A stretch of DNA of 6,796 nt from Gammaproteobacteria bacterium (lineage in GTDB: Bacteria > Pseudomonadota > Gammaproteobacteria > Pseudomonadales > Azotimanducaceae): the NCBI GenBank assembly GCA_009839405.1, contig VXPR01000554.1:1-6796 (forward strand), read 5' to 3'. Of the stretch, positions 6,326 through 6,796 are shown piece by piece (position 1 is the first letter of the stretch; every line of letters begins with the position of its first letter). The notes under the pieces were generated by a model. That model did not search any database and was not told the origin of the DNA. It was given only the letters and a program-made list of their open reading frames with translations. The translations under genes were made by a program, and so were the position numbers.

Positions 6326-6796
6326 ATGAAACCGCTTTCATCCGAGCAGGTTGCCGCCTTCAAGGACGCGGGGTTTCTCCGGCTCAAGGGGATGCTCGAC
6401 CCGGCCCTCTGCGAGCAGGCGCTGGATCGGCTTTGGGCTGCGCTTCCGGCCAACAGCAGGATGCGGCGGCAGGACGCAAGCACGCACGTCGGGCCGTTCC
6501 CTGCCGATGAGGAAAGTCGCGATCCACTGCACATCCGGGCTGGATATCTGTGGCAGTTGCGGGAATGCGGCACGGAGCCGCTCTTGATCGAGCTTGCCTA
6601 CAGTTCCAAGGTGCTGGCGGTCGCGGAGCAGCTTCTAGGCGAGGGAATGCTGGCAAAGCCCACGGTGGGGGGCAGGCCGATGGGGAGCGAGGGGCCGGCA
6701 TGGCCGGGTGGGCCGACGGATCCCGCGATCACGGACGGCATTCGCGGCATCTACTGCACCCGACCCTACGCTGACGAGGATCGGAGTGTGGAACGT
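6326..6796 (+). CDS. Phytanoyl-CoA dioxygenase (PhyH) family protein, 5' part
   Basis: An open frame of 157 codons starts at an ATG preceded by AAGGA and runs off the window with no stop. The N-terminus LSSEQVAAFKDAGFLRLKGMLDPALCEQALDRLW (residues 4-37 in part) is the typical PhyH opening: a helix, a 'GF/Y-L' strand, then a helix that starts at the cysteine. EQLLGEGMLAKP (101-112) and RGIYCTRP (140-147) also fit the family. These enzymes are Fe(II)/2-oxoglutarate-dependent oxygenases that hydroxylate diverse small molecules, not only phytanoyl-CoA. The HxD...H iron site should begin just past the window edge, so catalytic competence cannot be judged. It is transcribed away from the RND gene. 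A glycine/proline-rich insert at 114-130 (VGGRPMGSEGPAWPGGP) lies before the conserved strand. The family assignment is fairly secure; the substrate is unknown. Confidence 0.8.
   Translation, partial: MKPLSSEQVAAFKDAGFLRLKGMLDPALCEQALDRLWAALPANSRMRRQDASTHVGPFPADEESRDPLHIRAGYLWQLRECGTEPLLIELAYSSKVLAVAEQLLGEGMLAKPTVGGRPMGSEGPAWPGGPTDPAITDGIRGIYCTRPYADEDRSVER

Noticed and set aside
1..6796. tRNA, rRNA or riboswitch
   Set aside because: Nothing resembling a tRNA cloverleaf, rRNA core or known riboswitch motif was seen. The intergenic spaces are short and hold only the palindromes listed.

Overview
The window comes from a GC-rich bacterium. A complete RND-type inner-membrane transporter implies a cell with two membranes. 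The Clp N-terminal repeats look more like proteobacterial ClpA than ClpC. The beginning of a PhyH-type dioxygenase and a cluster of GTAGGGG hairpin elements are features I associate with large-genome environmental bacteria (for example marine or sponge-associated lineages). The sequence alone does not fix a phylum.

Layout: positions 1-259 hold no gene. They contain four copies of a short interspersed hairpin element in mixed orientation, plus two unrelated short palindromes. Three genes then run leftward on the minus strand. In order of transcription these are a 1024-residue RND transporter (6087 to 3013), a 737-residue multidomain protein with two ClpA-like N-terminal domains but no ATPase (2985 to 772), and a small secreted six-cysteine protein (691 to 260). 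The gaps are 27 and 80 nt, so one transcription unit is plausible. Positions 6088-6325 are a divergent intergenic region. From 6326 a PhyH-family gene runs rightward and is cut by the window edge after 157 codons.

How they may work together: the transporter would export or move a lipophilic substrate, and it has no periplasmic adaptor or outer-membrane partner gene beside it in this window. The middle protein is the unusual one. It appears to join a ThuA/amidotransferase-like domain, a beta-sandwich, a small helical segment and two ClpA-N-type substrate or adaptor-binding modules, with no Walker motifs. It could be an adaptor or decoy for Clp-dependent proteolysis. It lies directly downstream of the transporter and in the same reading frame, separated by one TGA. 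The small secreted protein is unrecognised.

Short palindromic elements contribute to the 3' ends of two genes. One supplies the stop codon of the secreted protein, and another encodes the last few residues of the Clp-N protein.
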